NCBI GenBank assembly: GCA_007258455.2
Contig: VDFB02358134.1
Span: 213,551,314-213,615,313 of the forward strand
Direction of reading: 5' to 3'
Source of the DNA: Sequoia sempervirens
Taxonomy: Eukaryota; Streptophyta; Pinopsida; Cupressales; Cupressaceae
DNA: 64,000 bases
The notes under the pieces are model-generated. The model did no database searches. It had not been told where the DNA came from and saw nothing but the letters and a program-made list of their open reading frames with translations. The translations under genes and the position numbers were made by a program. Below, one piece after another: positions 10,898 to 22,169 of the stretch; the first letter of the stretch is position 1; every line of letters begins with the position of its first letter.

Positions 10898-11204
10898 CAA
10901 ATGCGTTGTTATTTTGAAAATGCATCATTCTTTAGCACATGCGTCATTATTTTACATATGCGGTGCATACAAATCAAATGTGCCATTTAATTAAACATAT
11001 GCGTCACTATTGCTCAAATGCGTAACTTTACAGTGCATATGCGTGCATGATAACAAATACGTCGGTGAGATGCAAATGCATTGAAATAAATGCGAATGCA
11101 TCAAGGAAAAATCAAATTCGTTGAACAATAAATAGATGTGGCTAACAAAATTACATATGCGATGTTTTATAACACATGCGTTTAACTAAACTACAAATGC
11201 GTTA
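10898..11204 (-). promoter_or_regulatory. Array of about 15 degenerate CAAATGCGT motifs upstream of the antisense ORF
   Basis: On the + strand, words of the form CA-(A/T/C)-ATGCG(T) recur every 15-30 bases. Exact CAAATGCGT occurs at 10898, 11015 and about 11193, with variants CATATGCGT, CACATGCGT and AAATGCAT between them. On the minus strand this block lies directly 5' of the mobile-domain ORF, where a promoter would sit. No coding frame runs through it. A protein-binding or enhancer role is inference; a decayed minisatellite is the alternative. Confidence 0.55.
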
Positions 11205-11225
11205 AACCACACAAAATCTACGCTA

Positions 11226-11600
11226 GCTTAGTCATGTTACTAGTTTCCTCAAGGATGTCTCATGAAGGATTTAGAGGAGCGATGACATCTCATGACCCTT
11301 CTTTTACTTTATTTGTTGTCTGTGGTTTGTCTTGACAAAAAGATTGGGGCAACTTGTGCCCTTAGTATGAGTTAATGAAAATCCTTGTCTGCGACTGTTT
11401 GTTGTTAGCAAGTGGATGACCTTGCACACCTTGATCTATGTCATATCATGGTGTTTTTCTCCATTTGTATTAGTCCTGCCCAATGATGATAAAGTGCAAT
11501 GCCTTTTGTGATACGATGAAACATCAAAGATTTCTAATACTAACATCATGGTCTTTTGTTATTCATCTTTCCTTTTGCACTAACATTTCTTCTTTTCTAC
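11226..11600 (+). repeat. Direct repeat copy 2, adjacent to the 3' LTR
   Basis: This is the partner of the repeat at 7786-8100, in the same orientation and with scattered substitutions. It ends about 200 bases before the polypurine tract, the usual 3'-terminal internal position. Copy 1 therefore looks like the displaced duplicate. Confidence 0.85.
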
Positions 11601-11800
11601 ATCACCACCCTTATCTATTTTCCTCTATCGTTTTTTCTTTCATCTTCTACTTCTCTCATCGATTTCGAGAGCACACTCATGTTCTTTGAACCCACCTGTC
11701 CTCCCAAGGGGGCATACCTTCACCTGTTTTACACTGGGGCATTATTGGGGTATATTTCTTATTGATTTTCTTTGACACAATGCCGAAATGACATTGTATC

Positions 11801-11813
11801 AAAGAGGGGAAAA
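11801..11813 (+). other. Polypurine tract of the Tat-like gypsy element
   Basis: AAAGAGGGGAAAA lies directly before the LTR start TGTAAACACC. It would be the RNase H-resistant primer for plus-strand synthesis. Position and composition are diagnostic. Confidence 0.85.
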
Positions 11814-12826
11814 TGTAAACACCGAAATCTGGTTTAAGCCTGCAAACTCAATATTCTTCATAATTCGTATTCTTCATGGTCATGATTAAATAATGTCAAG
11901 TATTTAATTATTCTCTATAGTATGTTATTTCTTCTATTAATTAAATAATCTTAATTATTTAATTAATTCACATTTTTCTTTATTCTATTTGATTAATTAA
12001 ATAAATCCTTTTTATTTAATTATGTTACTAATTAACCTTATCCTTGTCAAATTAAATAAATTATTATTTAAATTACTCTTTATTATCGTACTTCAACTAT
12101 ATTTATTTAATTATTCATAAATCATCACTTAATTAAATAAATTTATTTATTTAATTATTCTTCAAATATCAAATCTTGAATTAAATGAATTATTTAATTC
12201 ATGAATTCTATTTTAACGCATTCCTCTATATTTAGATAATCGTGTGAGTTATCTAAGTATTCACTTTTACTCGACTCAAAGATCTATTCAAATCGCTCAA
12301 TTAACTCTTCATTTAATGTCTGAGTGGTGTTCTCAAGTAATCTCTTCGTCAAATCATTCAATCGTCTAGTTCTAACTCATTTGCATGTACATGCGGATTA
12401 ATTAAATATTCCTATTTAATTAATTAAATCTTGTGAGTGCATTCAAACAAGAGTTGCTTTAATCCATCTTCATCTTTGTCATACAAAGATAATTCTTTTG
12501 TTTTCAAATACCAAACTAGAAGATTAAATCATTTATTTAATCTTTAATTCTATTTCTAATTTATATCACTCATTACAGTACCAACTATTATCAGAATGCA
12601 TGACTAATCAGTCAATCTCAACTGTTCGTTGATCTTTCAATCCTGGCCTGTCGTTTGAATAATCAATTTTCTACAAATTGATCTACTCTTCATCATTCCA
12701 ATCTCTCTCGAAATCTTGACTTTTTGGAGAAACTATCTTGAATCTTTGATGTTTTGCTAAATCACTATCATAGGCTATACTTGCACAAACTCTTGAAAAT
12801 CTGAGGGCAATTATACTACAACAACA
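11814..12826 (+). repeat. 3' LTR of the Tat-like gypsy element
   Basis: It starts TGTAAACACCGAAATC right after the polypurine tract. The body is very AT-rich, with repeated AATTAAATAA words. The end is set tentatively at an ...ACAACA near 12826, because the 5' LTR is outside the window and cannot be aligned. Clear minus-strand coding text begins shortly after. Confidence 0.65.
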
Positions 12827-12885
12827 AAATGGAGAAGGGCAATCGAGATGAATCATGGAAATATGTACAAATTTGGTGAGATTGT

Positions 12886-14100
12886 TCAAGTTTTATTTAC
12901 ATTTTTGACTTTCCTTTGTTCTTTGTTTCTTAGCATTAGATTGCATTTAGATTTGCATTGCATGTTTTCTTTTAATCTTTTCTTTATGCACTTTCTTGGT
13001 GTTATAATTTGCACAACCTTTGACTTGAACAGAGCACCTTCTTCATCACTATCTTTTGCAATTTCCACAACCAGTTGCACTGGATTTGGTTGAATTTCTA
13101 AAGCATGATCTTTAGAAACTTCATCTTCTACATCCACAACTAACTGACCTTTTCCCTTTTCTTCAACCTTTGCAGACTTGGGTACCGGTGGAGTGACATC
13201 ACCCATATCACATCCTCTCTTCAACCTTTTCTTAGCCCTGTCGAAGGATGACCCATCTTCTGTTATCTTTACTGGGATAGGGATAACACCTTCCCCAAAT
13301 CTTTCTAACATCTTTCTAAAAAATCTTTCATACACTTGTTCACAATTCTCAAAATAATTATAATGATTAAATATTTTCTTATAGATCGGCATATTTTCTC
13401 TCGATACTACATTATCTTTCGCAAGCAAGCAATTTAGAAAATACATCATAATGCAAATTACCAGAGTGCCAAACTTGAAAGGGTAGTCAATATCCTTTGT
13501 TAAATGAACATTTTCCATCAATTGCTCCTTTACCAAACTGCATATAGATCAAAATCTCCATTTTCAATTATCATTTTATGAGTGATATATGCAGCGCCTG
13601 TCGAGGTTGATCCTTCATGATTTATGAAGAAGATCTTGTATGATATTCCATGTGCCACATACCTTGTCAAAGGATCGTTAATTGTTGCAATTAACAGAGC
13701 CCTTTGATCTCCCCTTATTTTGGTTAGGGCTTCGATCTCAATATTGTGAATCAACTTTTTCTTTGGTAAATCACCAATATTGCATAAGCTTGTTAAATTT
13801 CTAATCACATCCTTAGTAATTTGATAAGTTTTGTCGAGAGTAAGGATATCACCATCCAATTTGCTCAAAATAAACTGAATTACTTCTGCATTAATGAAAT
13901 GAGGATATTTGTTCCATATATCCAAACTTTTATGCTTAGATCCTTCAAACCTCCTAAAATCAGTGAGTGACAACAAATTCATTTCATCCCTAATCTTTTG
14001 ACTACTATACTCATACAGAGTTAAGGTTCCTTTGATTTGCTTCATGAACCACTTCAAACGGAGTTCTACCAACCACAAAAGTAGATACAAAATTAATGAT
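12886..14100 (-). pseudogene. Orphan ORF of unknown function in two frames
   Basis: I do not recognise this gene. Reading leftwards, a first stretch (14090-13530) encodes MKQIKGTLTLYEYSSQKIRD from about 14046, then IWNKYPHFINAEVIQFILSK and KIRGDQRALLIATINDPLTR. A one-base shift at about 13530 leads to a second open stretch (13536-12886). That half has a helical part (YEQVYERFF-like), then an acidic, Lys-rich low-complexity tail. Together they give about 380 residues. The C-terminal half resembles a linker rather than an enzyme. No retroelement motif is present. A captured host sequence or an element-specific accessory protein are both possible. Confidence 0.5.
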
Positions 14101-14220
14101 TAACAGAAATACATGGAAATTCTCTACAAGGATCACCTTTCACACCTTTGAAATTTTGCAGAAAATGCTCTCGAATTGTTCTTCTTCAATGCACAGTGAC
14201 GAATTAGGGTTCCAAGTGCC

Positions 14221-14230
14221 CCTTTTATAA
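14221..14230 (-). promoter_or_regulatory. TATA-like box ahead of the orphan ORF
   Basis: The minus strand reads TTATAAAAGG at 14230-14221, about 180 bases before the first Met of the orphan ORF. It could give this ORF its own internal promoter inside the element. Chance occurrence in AT-rich DNA cannot be excluded. Confidence 0.4.
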
Positions 14231-14439
14231 CTTACTTTATGTCACATTAAATGTGTTTCCCTAGCAGTTCTAGTCACTCAATGAACTCAAGCAACAAGCA
14301 AAAAAATTGACTTTAGACCTATACCATTCCACCCAATTCAATATATGATTGCTAAGATTTTCATTCATGAATTAGCACGATGACTGACGACACCTAGCAA
14401 TTTGGAGCCAATTATATACAGGGGGACAAGAGATCTTTA

Positions 14440-15666
14440 TGAAAAAAACTCCCCCTAGGCCACTAGCCTGATATTAGTTTCCTGAAGAGCTACCAGAGGG
14501 AACTTCTGGTACAGCCTTGTTTCCTTCATCAAATTCACTTTTCTTCACCCATGTTCTCTTCATCTGATCTCTTATCTCTTCCACATTTTCCTTTTCTTTT
14601 CCTTTACTATGTTTCTGTGAATTTTTTCTTGATAAACTGGACCTCTTTTATTCAAGTTCTTGTTCCTACAAATTTTTGTACTTAAGGTGTCCAAGATTGT
14701 TACAATTGAAACATACTAGACCTTTCTATCTTTTCCAGCCATTCCACTGATTTCTTCCTGACCTGCATTAATTAGCGACATGTCCAAATCTTCCATAGTT
14801 ATAGAATTTCATGTTACTTGTATTGACATGCATGCTTCTACATTCTAATGTCTTATGACCAAACTTCTTGCATTTAAAACATTGACCAGAGAATGATGGA
14901 GTACAAGGATTTATCCTACTTCTACACTGAGAAGCCATATGACCAAATTTATTATAAGTAAAGCAATATCCATTAAATCTTTGAGCATTGAGTTTCCTTA
15001 CCGGATGTCTTCTCCCTTTGTTCTTCTTTTCTAAGTTCTTATGTTCAGATCCAAAGATTTCACCCTTCTCATACCCGAGACCTCTCTTGTCATCTATATT
15101 CTTCTAAATTTTGGTTATCTCATCAAGCTTAGCTGAAATTATCTTGAATTTCTCCTTGAATTCATTTGCAGTAGCAAGCTCATTTCCAAGAGTAACTATT
15201 TGTCTTTCAATTTCATATTCATAGTTTTTGGCCTATTGCAAATCAACCTCCAACTGAATGGTTCTACAATTAATTCTAATCCATTCTTCATATTTTTCTT
15301 TCAAAGACTGGGAAAGATTCCACTCATTCTTCTTTCTTTGTTTGATCTCTTTGATAAACTTCATTGTCACAGATTCCATCTCAAATTTCAGGGTTGCATT
15401 GTCCTTGGCTAGCTTTTCACATTCTTCTGTTATTTCTTTTAGGGATTGATTTAGATGGACATTATCCGAACCTTTGCTTTCTTTTTGGTTCAACTAATCA
15501 CACAACTCTTTCCTCTTTTCCCTTGACCCATTTATCTTATTCTTTAGTGATTGAATGAATTTGTTAGCATCTACAAGATTTTCTTTCAACTCCATGACCT
15601 CTGCTTTAGATTGATCAAGATCATCAAGTGCCACCATAAGTTGTTTTTTAATACCAATAGCATCCA
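14440..15666 (-). pseudogene. Gag-like ORF: long coiled coil plus a run of CCHC-type zinc knuckles
   Basis: Translation leftwards from ATG near 15666 gives MDAIGIKKQLMVALDDLDQS, then more than 150 residues of heptad-like Leu/Lys/Glu text (for example LKEITEECEKLAKDNATLKF), a strong coiled coil. Four knuckle-like units follow, best preserved as CFTYNKFGHMASQC (about 14970) and CFKCKKFGHKTLEC (about 14860); two more are damaged near 14800 and 14690. The N-terminal UBN2-type Gag core is missing. The layout matches the middle of copia-2 Gag at 31.2-32.2 kb. Stops at about 15494, 15232 and 15104 break it. The likely role is RNA binding and packaging. Confidence 0.65.
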
Positions 15667-15717
15667 TTGAGATTCAAGAATTACCTCAAGCTGTTAAACT
15701 TCTGAAGAGGAACCAGG

Positions 15718-15729
15718 GCTCTAATACCA
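15718..15729 (-). other. Primer-binding site (initiator Met tRNA type)
   Basis: The minus strand reads TGGTATTAGAGC two bases inside the LTR end. TGGTATCAGAGC is the standard Ty1/copia primer site in plants, so this has one substitution. Confidence 0.8.
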
Positions 15730-15731
15730 AT

Positions 15732-16500
15732 TGTTGGACATTAGGAACACTAAGAGGGGGGGTGAATCAATGTTCAATGATCACTACTTTCAAAATGGAT
15801 CTAAAATAATAGAACTTCATTTACCATTTCTAGCACATAACAAATGAAAATATTCAAAACATGCAATCATATTAGTGAGCACCATAACACCAGATATTTT
15901 TATGTGGAAACCCTATTAGGGGAAAAACCACGGTGGAGATCAATCCACACTGTTTATTCTGTTAAAAGTAAATAAAAGAGGGGAATGCACTTTCATTCAG
16001 GCGCATTGCCTAGAGCTAACTGCTCAAAGAAAAAGAGGCTCACTAACTTACAGATATAATAAATTTTACAACAAGATTTGAACTGAGAATACAACATCAT
16101 CAAATTCTAGGATTCAGTTCCACTGAAGCTCAAAAAAAAAATCCAAACCTCCTGACCAGATCATAATTTTGCTTTGCTCTACTCTACCCTACATACAAAA
16201 ATTGTTACTAACAACTGATATGGTCTTCTTCTCTCTCTCCTTATAACAATATTATATCTGTAGACGTCTAAATTTGACCACTTCCATATGGTCAAAGAAA
16301 TCTCCTTAATCATCCCTTTGCTCATCTACTTCATCCTCTTTGCTGGTATTAATTAAATCATTCATTTAATTAATATTTCGTGTCCTACATAAGGTTTCCA
16401 AAGTGTTTAATTTAATAAATACTTTTCCCCTCTTTCCTCTCTAAATTAAATAAATATATCACTTTATTTAATTTAGTCATATTACCTCTTGGAATTTTAA
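15732..16500 (-). repeat. 5' LTR (minus orientation) of the non-autonomous element; outer end unresolved
   Basis: The + strand starts TGTTGGACATTAGG. It includes a C-rich run mirrored as CCCCCCTCTTAG, a GGGTTTCCACATAAA-like segment (about 15900-15925) and a 24-base exact match in reverse to the copia-1 LTR. No ...CCAACA terminus was found, so the limit near 16500 is only where recognisable LTR text fades into AT-rich DNA. Confidence 0.6.
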
Positions 16501-19500
16501 ATTTAGTTTTAATTTGTCACTTTCTCTCTCATTGTCACTATTTGTTACCAAAATTTGCACCCGATTCTGAACTACACAAGTTTCAGCAATTTGGTAAAAA
16601 CATTGGATTCACTTCTATGTGGGACACTTGAAATGAATTGAAACCTTCGGGTTCTAGGCCGGTTCCTAACTAGTAATATCACCTAAACTATAGACTTGAT
16701 AGAAAAGGGTAAGAATATGGTTGTATATAACAGAAAATACTGAAAATATGAAATGGAAAAGGTGATACACCTAATTGATAAGAGCAATGGGATACTTTGA
16801 TTTACACTTGAATATTGATGATGAACATGAGTTTACACAATGAATTTTTGTAAGTTATGCATTAGTGTTTCACAAACATGTTTGATTTACACACATTTTC
16901 AAGAAGGAAAGTAAATTCCACAAATTAAAATTCATGTGCAATTTTGTAAACACAGTTTGTAATCTATAGAATGCAACTTTTGCAAAGGAAAGTATGAAAA
17001 CAAGAGATAAAGTTATTAGGAAATAGAAGAAATTCACAAAATAACTTGATCATGAACTTGAAAATGCACAACACTTGGCAAGAACAAGAAGGTAATTTGA
17101 ATCATCATCAGTGACCAAGGTAAACTCTGTATATTATGCTCAAATGAGTTACAAAACCTGCAAAATATATGACAAGGGACTCTCAAAGTCACAAAGTCTC
17201 TATCTGCCTATTTAGAACTGACACAAAAAAGAGTTACAAAATCGCTAAGTAGTCAAACTCTTGAGTTGCTCCACAAAATCATGTTCTAGAAAACCTCATT
17301 TTCATAAGCACCCATAAAGCCACAAATTTAGGACCTGAATCTTCACCAAAAATGACTCTCCATGGTTGAAAAATTCAAGTTAATCTTATCAAATCATAAA
17401 AGGTCCCTAAATATGCTCAAAATGTTTCCAAATTGACTTCAAATAACCCTATTTTACTCCCAATGTTGGGTAATTGAAAATAACTTCCCAAGATGCTCTC
17501 TCCTTGTCGTAAATCGAAGCATATCTCTATCTTCCCACATGGCTTGATCATAGGCACACATGCTCCTATTTTTATTTTTTTATTTTTTTGCATTTTAAAA
17601 GTAATGTTTAAATTAAATGTTTTATAACATATCATTTAATTCAAACATTTTACAATATATAAAATAAATGCAAAAATAATATTTTCTAACTCCATGTATC
17701 GGCCATAGATCAAAAGGATATTTTTGTTAAGTCAAAAGAAGTGTGACTTAATCAAACCTAAATCATTCTTCATACTTTATGCCTAAAATACAAGGCAAAA
17801 AACATAGGGGTATTAGTTATAAAAATGTCATTTTAAAACATAGGCAAAAATGCCTAAGTGCTTACGGGCCATTTAGGGTAAACAAAACCCTAAACACAAT
17901 CGCAGCTCCACATTTTGATTATTTCATTTATTTTTCTCCACTGTTCTGGTGTGCCGCCATGAGTAAGCAAGATCAAGGGTTTTGAAGTTGAAAGTGAAGG
18001 CTTCCTTAAAGATTTCAAGTAGAAAATACATGGTAAGTATTTATGAAAGCATTTTCAATAAATCTTACAGGCTTTTCATGGCCGTGACTCCTATAGTTAT
18101 TCTAGCTGCCATGGTTCTTGTGAGCTTTTCATTCTATCTCTGTTTTTGTATCTTCTCTTGCAACATCCCTTTCTTGTAGAAATGTTTGAACATGTGTTTA
18201 ATTTTTTGTATTTCTTGATTTCATGAATAAAAGATGAAGAAAACTATTTTTCATTCACTATACCATGACTTTTTGCTATTTCTTTTGCTCATCAATTTAA
18301 CTCGTTGTGATTCCATGATGTTAAGGACTCCTGGTGTTTCCATAGTCATGGCGTAGCCCTTCCTTTTGTTCTGCATACTTGTCCTTTCCACACATTCAAT
18401 GTACATTGCTTGCAGTTTTCTGAAGATTTGGTGCATTTTTCCTTCAATCTATATAGAGAATGTGAGCTCTTTTGAGTATTTTATGAAGCATTTTCTTCTG
18501 TTAGTGGATGTAAACATAGGAAAAGAGATCAAGAATTCGACTATTTTGATGTAGTACTAATTCATTACACTTTTCATAATACTTATGCAGAATGTTTAAT
18601 ACCCACTGTACCAATCTTGTGTTTTTATGTATACACCCTCTGTGGTCGTTTCTCTGTGACTAAGTTTTTTAGAAAAGAGCTTCTCCTATTGCATGATTCT
18701 TTCTCCTTTTTATTATTGGCTGAGATAAGAACTATCTTGGTCAACTGCTCCAAAAGAAAAAGCTGAATAAAGAAATAATTGGAAAAATGATTCAATGCTA
18801 TTGGACAGTTCGGTATGAATCAAACACTCTGCACATTTTTACATTTCTTTTGTGAACACTCCCCTTATATCACTTGATTGAATTGTACCTTAATCTGCCC
18901 TAATCACTATATTTTAAAGTGAAAAATTGACCATTTCCCTCACTTTCATTTTAAGCTTGGAAACTATATTTTCATTGTTTCTTCAAGAGTTAACAGCCCT
19001 TTTTTTACAAAAACAAATTTTTATGTTACCTCATGTTGTCTCGGAACTTCTTTCATTCACTACTATGACATGGGTTGTCCTCTAAACACTGTTCTATTCA
19101 GAACGTAGTCTTCATTTATGGATGAAAAACAAGTTTGATATGGCACCAATATTCAAGAGGCAAAACACAATCACAGGTGAATTGTCTGCATCTTCACTGT
19201 GACCTCATCCTTTGACTGTTCGCATAGGTTGTCACTTACCAATATTTTCCAAACCATAAGATTTTCCTTGGAACTTTATGGCTGCAAAATCTCTTATATG
19301 ACAATGAGTATGGTGAAAATATTAGCATTATCACTCTTGTCTTGAAAATAGAGACCTACTATCTTTTACATGGACTGTCATATCTTTTAATTGAGGATCC
19401 TAATCACTGCCATTGACTGTATTTAACAACACCAAGATGATTGTCTTTCCTCAGTTAGGCACTGCATAGGGTTATCATGAACTTGTCATTACACTTCACA

Positions 19501-20553
19501 CTACAGGCCTTTGATGCATATGAAGACTTTTATGACTGTCTTTTGCTTACTATTTATGACTGCTACTCAACCTTTCACATAATTTAACATCCCTTACTTA
19601 ACCTCTGCTCTACCATGTCCCAAGAACATATCACTGCCTTTCCTTAAAGGTGATCAATGACTACTATCTATTCATAGATTAGGAAACTGCTTATTGTGAG
19701 ATCCTTGTAATACTGAAAATTATCATTTCTACCTCTTATAGTATTTGACTATCTCTTGAATAACCATCAGGTTTCCCATTCTCAACTGTACCTTGATAGT
19801 TTGTCTCAATACAACGAAATTGTATGTACTCTCCATGTTCAATTAAAGCACAATAATACATGTTGGGCTCAACCCTTAAGGGAGCCACATTTAAACCCAC
19901 ATGCTGAATTAAAACATGATTACACCTATAACTGCACATGGAACAAACAAATTAGAAAAAATGACTTTCTTTTGTGTGTACATTGACCAAATGGTTTTCC
20001 TAGACACCTAAGGCATTCATTGATCTTTTGATGCACATGGAGATAAATTGATACATGGATAGGTGGATAATATGAATGATCATGTATGGTTATGAATTTT
20101 CATTGCTTAGATTATAACTCTAACACATTGCTTGACTACTACAGGGATAGGAGCGTATGAAAATGAGGAAGGACAAGCAACGAGGACAACACTGAAGCAA
20201 GACAAACACCAACCAGTCATTCAGGAAATGACTAGTCATCCCTCTACATGCACATTTATTTTCCTTCATTTATTCATGTATTGATTTACCTTTATTTGTA
20301 TCAAGGAAAAGTCAGTCTCACAGCTTGATGTGTGAGACGCATGTATCTTATCACATTCAATAAAGATTACATTTTCATAAATATATGAATCTTTCTCTAT
20401 TACATGCATGTGTACGAATTTAATGGTCTGTAGTTGCAATCATTTCAGATTTTCATTTATACATTTGAATGTGATAAATAAGGATAATAAAATGTACCTT
20501 ATCTTCTCTAGTTTAAAAAAAATTCTACCCTTTTGAACCAATGAGTGAAAAAT
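16501..20553. other. About 4 kb without recognisable genes
   Basis: The DNA is AT-rich with short A/T runs (for example 17570-17595). All open frames are short and lack domain motifs. A short purine-rich tract (GAGTGAAAAA, about 20543-20552) precedes the LTR-like block that follows. A GTCTCACAG...TGTGTGAGAC hairpin lies at about 20306-20330, followed by an AATAAA-like signal near 20360, which could be an old transcript end. Nothing else can be supported. Confidence 0.4.
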
Positions 20554-21411
20554 GGGTAACAGTCACATCCTCCAACTTTTTCAAGTTGGTCTCTAATCCC
20601 TCTTAACCATCATAATTAATTTATGGTTAAGATGTGCACACCCCTAATCATCATTAGGGTCACATCCTCCATAATTTTCCACTTTCCTCTAATTTGTCAT
20701 TAATTTGTCTAATCAGGTACTTGCACAACATTAATCACTTAATTAGGTCAACCTAATCCCCATGTCATTTATGGAATGTGTCCTAATTCAACCTTATTAA
20801 AGGATTTCTCCTTTTGGAGAAGGCACTTCATTCCCCATGTGAATTTTTAATTCACATTTAATCCCCCAATGCATTACAAAGAATTTTAAATTCTTTCTCT
20901 ATTCCCATGTGGATATTTGAGGAATTTTTAATTCCTCACATGTCCTTTCACCCACATGGGGACAAGGACTTCTTTTATGAGGAGATCTTGTCCAAATCCT
21001 AAGGTACTATGTAGTACCTCCATGTCATGTACTCTCCTTCCAACTCATGTCCACATCATCTTTCTCAAGCCACTTCACATGCCACATGTCAAGATGTGAG
21101 GGCTTGTGAGTTCTCAACTCACCATAGCCCTACATCTTGGCCTTGTTGGTTTAATCCCAACCATCCATTTCTCTAGAGAATTCAAAATTCTCTATAAATA
21201 CCCCCTCTTCTCTCTCATTTTAAGGGGAGATCATTATGCTAGCCAAACTCTTGCAAATTTTTCTTTTGAGCCATACTTAGCCAAATACTTGCATTTGCAT
21301 CCATTACCACCTATTTTCCATTTATCTTGCATCTCACAGTTGCATCTCTTGCCATCAAAGGAGCATACACTACATCAAAGATTGAAGGGCCAACCAAAGG
21401 ACAACTCAACA
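20554..21411 (+). repeat. LTR-like promoter block composed of consecutive hairpins
   Basis: At least twelve inverted repeats follow one another. Examples: CCAACTT/AAGTTGG (20572/20583), a 10-bp stem (20601/20623), CCCTAAT/ATTAGGG (20642/20653), ATTAGGT/ACCTAAT (20742/20751), ATGTGAATT/AATTCACAT (20837/20849), TGAGGAATT/AATTCCTCA (20918/20930) nested inside CCCATGTG/CACATGGG, AGGTACTA/TAGTACCT (21002/21012), and GTGAGTT/AACTCAC (21106/21116) nested inside AGATGT/ACATCT. The last, AGAGAATT/AATTCTCT, abuts a TATA box. The start TGGGTAACAG after a purine run, and an end near ...CTCAACA, suggest an LTR. No partner LTR is in the window. Confidence 0.55.
21193..21200 (+). promoter_or_regulatory. TATA box TATAAATA downstream of the hairpin array
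   Basis: TATAAATA is followed by a pyrimidine-rich CCCCCTCTTCTCTCTC tract where transcription would start about 30 bases later. The box overlaps the right arm of the last hairpin, so cruciform formation would expose or hide it. Strong composition and placement support a plant core promoter. Confidence 0.6.
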
Positions 21412-22169
21412 AGGTAAAAGGTTCCATTTTGTTTTGTTAATTTAATTATTTTCCCAATCTTGAGGTGTAGGGTGTTTATATTTGTTGTTTGCACTCTTTT
21501 GTTTGCTGCTCATTTTCTAACACATATTTTCTCCCGTTCACAATATCAACCACCACAACTTGCATATGATGCACACACATATATTCAAAATGATTTATGG
21601 ATCTCCTTTATATACCCGCTAACAAGAAGTTCAAAAGTATGTCGGCCTCACAATAGGATATAATATTTTTCTTTTATGTCGGCTTGCATCACCTAAGTGG
21701 AAGATAAGCATACCTACACAAGTCAGCTAGACTTTAGTAGGGACCCAAACATAATTAATATCAAAACACACATTCCACATAGATCCAAAAAAAATCATAC
21801 AAAGCATGTCGGCCACAATGGAAAATAAGCCATGAATGATGCTACTGAATCTCTTAACTCCAAATCTTCCTTAGTACAATACCACAAAACTCATCAAAGG
21901 ATAGTGTAATTGTTAATAAAGATTTCTTGGAGGTCCACACCATGAAATAATGATCTGGTATAGTGAGCGATAACATGCAGAGTTTCACTTACGCAACCAG
22001 ATGTTATGTTCTCTAAACTTATTGTTAGTAGAAGTAATGCCAGTACTGCAAATCATACTACTAACTCTAGTTTCCATCAATGACAAAACAAGTAGCCAAA
22101 AATGATCTCTCCAAGCCATATTCCAACACAATTTTTTAGTTTTGAGTTGCTCCACAAGCTTAGTTCATG
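21412..22169. other. Non-coding stretch after the hairpin LTR
   Basis: No domain or primer site is recognised. The word ATGTCGGC occurs at about 21638, 21677 and 21807. This may be a leader or truncated interior of the element led by the hairpin LTR. Confidence 0.35.

Larger units (their letters stand above)
1..12826 (+). mobile_element. Ty3/gypsy LTR retrotransposon, Tat-like, 5' end outside the window
   Basis: The sequence shows, in order, a Gag remnant, aspartic protease, G-patch, acidic linker, reverse transcriptase, RNase H, a second RNase H and integrase, then about 5.6 kb of 3' non-coding DNA, a polypurine tract and an LTR beginning TGTAAACACC. Integrase after RT-RNase H is the Ty3/gypsy order. 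Two RNase H domains and a long 3' region with an antisense extra ORF are known traits of the plant Tat group (Ogre, Grande and relatives). The 5' LTR and most of Gag lie left of base 1. Stops and at least one frameshift make it defective. The 3' LTR end near 12826 is estimated, not proven. Confidence 0.85.
12880..16500 (-). mobile_element. Non-autonomous copia-like LTR element with orphan ORF
   Basis: Read on the minus strand, an LTR ends at 15732 (mirror of TGTTGGACATTAGG), followed by a primer-binding site TGGTATTAGAGCC complementary to initiator Met tRNA. Next come a coiled-coil/zinc-knuckle ORF and a second ORF of unknown type. No protease, integrase, RT or RNase H is visible before the element meets the gypsy LTR at about 12.83 kb. 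Its own 3' LTR is not seen on the left, so that side may be truncated. Its LTR shares a block with the copia-1 LTR (see 15996-16015 and 38555-38574), placing it near that lineage. Confidence 0.6.

Noticed and set aside
17940..18180. Possible first exon near ATGAGTAAGCAAGATC (17959) with a donor-like GTAAGT at about 18032
   Set aside because: The frame stops after eight codons and no downstream exon or domain is visible.
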